50,904 bases of DNA. It comes from Achromobacter ruhlandii. Lineage in GTDB: Bacteria; Pseudomonadota; Gammaproteobacteria; Burkholderiales; Burkholderiaceae_B. Below the pieces are notes generated by a model, which was not told the origin of the DNA, searched no databases, and worked only from the letters and a program-made list of their open reading frames with translations. A program made the position numbers and the translations under genes. Location of the stretch: NCBI RefSeq assembly GCF_902859695.1, contig NZ_CADIJL010000042.1:1-50904 (forward strand), in the 5' to 3' direction. Below, in pieces: positions 49,838 to 50,904 of this stretch; position 1 is the first letter of the stretch; each line of letters begins with the position of its first letter.

Positions 49838-50903
49838 TCATATATTTATCTAAGTCCGGCCTGTCACAATCGAACGAGTCCCATTTTGGGTTGATCCACT
49901 CGTCCGCAGGATTCCCTTCGACCACGATAGACGGCGATGGCAATCCCATCAGGTCGCCTGGACCTTCGGGTTCCACTACCTCGGCGAAATAGCGGGGAGT
50001 GGAGGCGTCCCCCGATGGTTCCATCGTCTCTGTCGGAAAATCAGGGCCATCCACCAGACCGAAATCCCCCGGAAATATTGGCCATTCGTCTCCGAACCAC
50101 GTCGCGATACTACCAGCCGAAGCGGGGGGCATTTTTTCCGTAAACTCGGGCGGCGGCAGAGCGCCAGCAGACCAGGGGGGAATCGTAACTGGCGCGGATG
50201 CTCCAACTTGCACGAACACTGAACCATCGTCGAGGGTTGTAGTTATCGTTTCGCTTCCGGCAATAACCGCGCCGTCATGCAGAGAAGTGATGCTGTGGAT
50301 CGCTGGATAGGCATCCTTGTAGTAAGTTATGGATGCGCCCTGCCGGTTGCTTCTGGCGATGGTCAAAGTGAACAGCACGTACGACATGGATTCGACATGC
50401 CCCTCACGATCAAGGCCCATCACGTTCCCGTGATAACTTGAACCGCTCATGGTCGTCCCGAACTGGTCTGTGTAGATAAGGCTGTCGATACCGCCGAATC
50501 CCATTTCGACGGATGCCATCAGGTCGCCAAAGGCACGCTTCACCAATTGGTAGCCGAGGGCGGGAAGATCGAAATTCCAGATTTTCTCGGCAAAGGCGAA
50601 GGCCATCAGTTTGCTATAGGTCTGCTCAACTTCCGGCAGGCTTTGCTGATCCAGTTGAGAGAGCCTCGCCATCAGGGCTATGTCGGCCTTGAGCTTTTGC
50701 ATGGCTTCGTCCGGCTGACCTTTGGCATCAAAATAGGCCAGATCGTGATCCTTGCACATCGCATCCAGCGGACTCTCCTCCGTGGTTCCATCAACTCCCG
50801 GGCGTTTGAACACCGCTCCTCGAACAAGCTCGTCCCGACTCAGTTCTCCACCGCGCTGCCCCGCGGACCAATCGGGCCCGCACCAATTGCCGTATATGGG
50901 AAC
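49812..50903 (-). CDS. Phospholipase A2-like domain protein (5' end outside window)
   Basis: The reading frame is open to the window edge, so the N-terminus is missing; 364 codons are visible. Near the edge it reads IYGNWCGPDWSAG, matching the calcium-binding loop of secreted phospholipase A2 (Y-G-x-x-C-G...G), and about 35 residues later DAMCKDHDLAYF, matching the active-site helix D-x-x-C-x-x-H-D-x-x-Y with catalytic His and Asp. After this comes a helical stretch and a long Asp/Pro/Glu-rich tail. DNA is visibly less GC-rich than elsewhere in the window, suggesting transfer. It could be a secreted or contact-delivered lipase toxin/effector, or a structural PLA2-like protein; the end may be frameshifted. 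Confidence 0.7.
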   Translation of the reverse strand, partial: VPIYGNWCGPDWSAGQRGGELSRDELVRGAVFKRPGVDGTTEESPLDAMCKDHDLAYFDAKGQPDEAMQKLKADIALMARLSQLDQQSLPEVEQTYSKLMAFAFAEKIWNFDLPALGYQLVKRAFGDLMASVEMGFGGIDSLIYTDQFGTTMSGSSYHGNVMGLDREGHVESMSYVLFTLTIARSNRQGASITYYKDAYPAIHSITSLHDGAVIAGSETITTTLDDGSVFVQVGASAPVTIPPWSAGALPPPEFTEKMPPASAGSIATWFGDEWPIFPGDFGLVDGPDFPTETMEPSGDASTPRYFAEVVEPEGPGDLMGLPSPSIVVEGNPADEWINPKWDSFDCDRPDLDKYMSYFCDSLL

Positions 50904-50904
50904 A

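Noticed and set aside
1..50904. tRNA, rRNA, insertion sequence, integrase or attachment-site features
   Set aside because: No transposase, integrase, cloverleaf or rRNA sequence was recognised on either strand; small RNAs cannot be excluded by eye.

Overview
The window is GC-rich DNA that looks like a betaproteobacterium of the Alcaligenaceae, most likely Achromobacter or Bordetella. The main reason is the density of Bug/TctC-type periplasmic receptors (four here, each beside a catabolic gene or regulator), together with many LysR and GntR regulators and a beta-ketoadipate enzyme. No tRNA, rRNA, CRISPR array, insertion sequence or prophage was recognised. The species is an inference from gene content only.

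Left part (1-13.7 kb): the 3' end of an ABC permease gene, a secreted adhesin-E-like protein, an Asp-box protein, then three small catabolic modules. Module A (2.9-7.3 kb) is a GntR regulator divergent from a sugar-acid dehydratase, an RraA-like aldolase and a Bug receptor. Module B (7.4-10.3 kb) is a DapA-family lyase and Bug receptor divergent from a second GntR regulator, with two near-identical 17-bp palindromes between them. Module C (10.5-13.7 kb) is muconate cycloisomerase (catB) and a Bug receptor divergent from a CatR/BenM-like LysR regulator.

Middle part (13.7-29.8 kb): a large CheB-CheR-PAS-HWE histidine kinase fusion, two methyltransferases, a homologue of the Bacillus spore transglutaminase Tgl, an inner-membrane protein, a LysR/Rid pair, a cysteine-free 513-residue protein of unknown function, a lipoprotein, a tandem DUF4189 exported protein, a LysR regulator divergent from pyrrolidone-carboxylate peptidase and an epoxide-hydrolase-like enzyme, and a fourth Bug receptor.

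Sulfur island (29.9-43.5 kb): all genes lie on the + strand. Two paralogous solute receptors, an aminotransferase, two permeases, an ATPase, a cysteine-dioxygenase-type cupin and a cystathionine-lyase-type C-S lyase form a tightly packed block. They are followed by a VOC protein, a CysB-like regulator, a 735-residue fusion of a thiol dioxygenase with four rhodanese-like modules (only one keeping its cysteine), an exported two-domain sulfurtransferase, and a YeeE/YedE sulfur transporter that starts immediately after it. Together they suggest uptake of a sulfur amino acid or related organosulfur compound, with its sulfur handled by oxidation, C-S cleavage and sulfane-sulfur transfer. This is the best candidate in the window for a little-described system.

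Right part (43.5-50.9 kb): a short gene remnant, then a complete FecI-FecR-TonB receptor iron-signalling locus with a probable Fur box, a beta-propeller protein and a PepSY membrane protein. The window ends inside a visibly less GC-rich gene with a phospholipase A2-type calcium loop and HD active site; its 3' end looks frameshifted at a T5 run.
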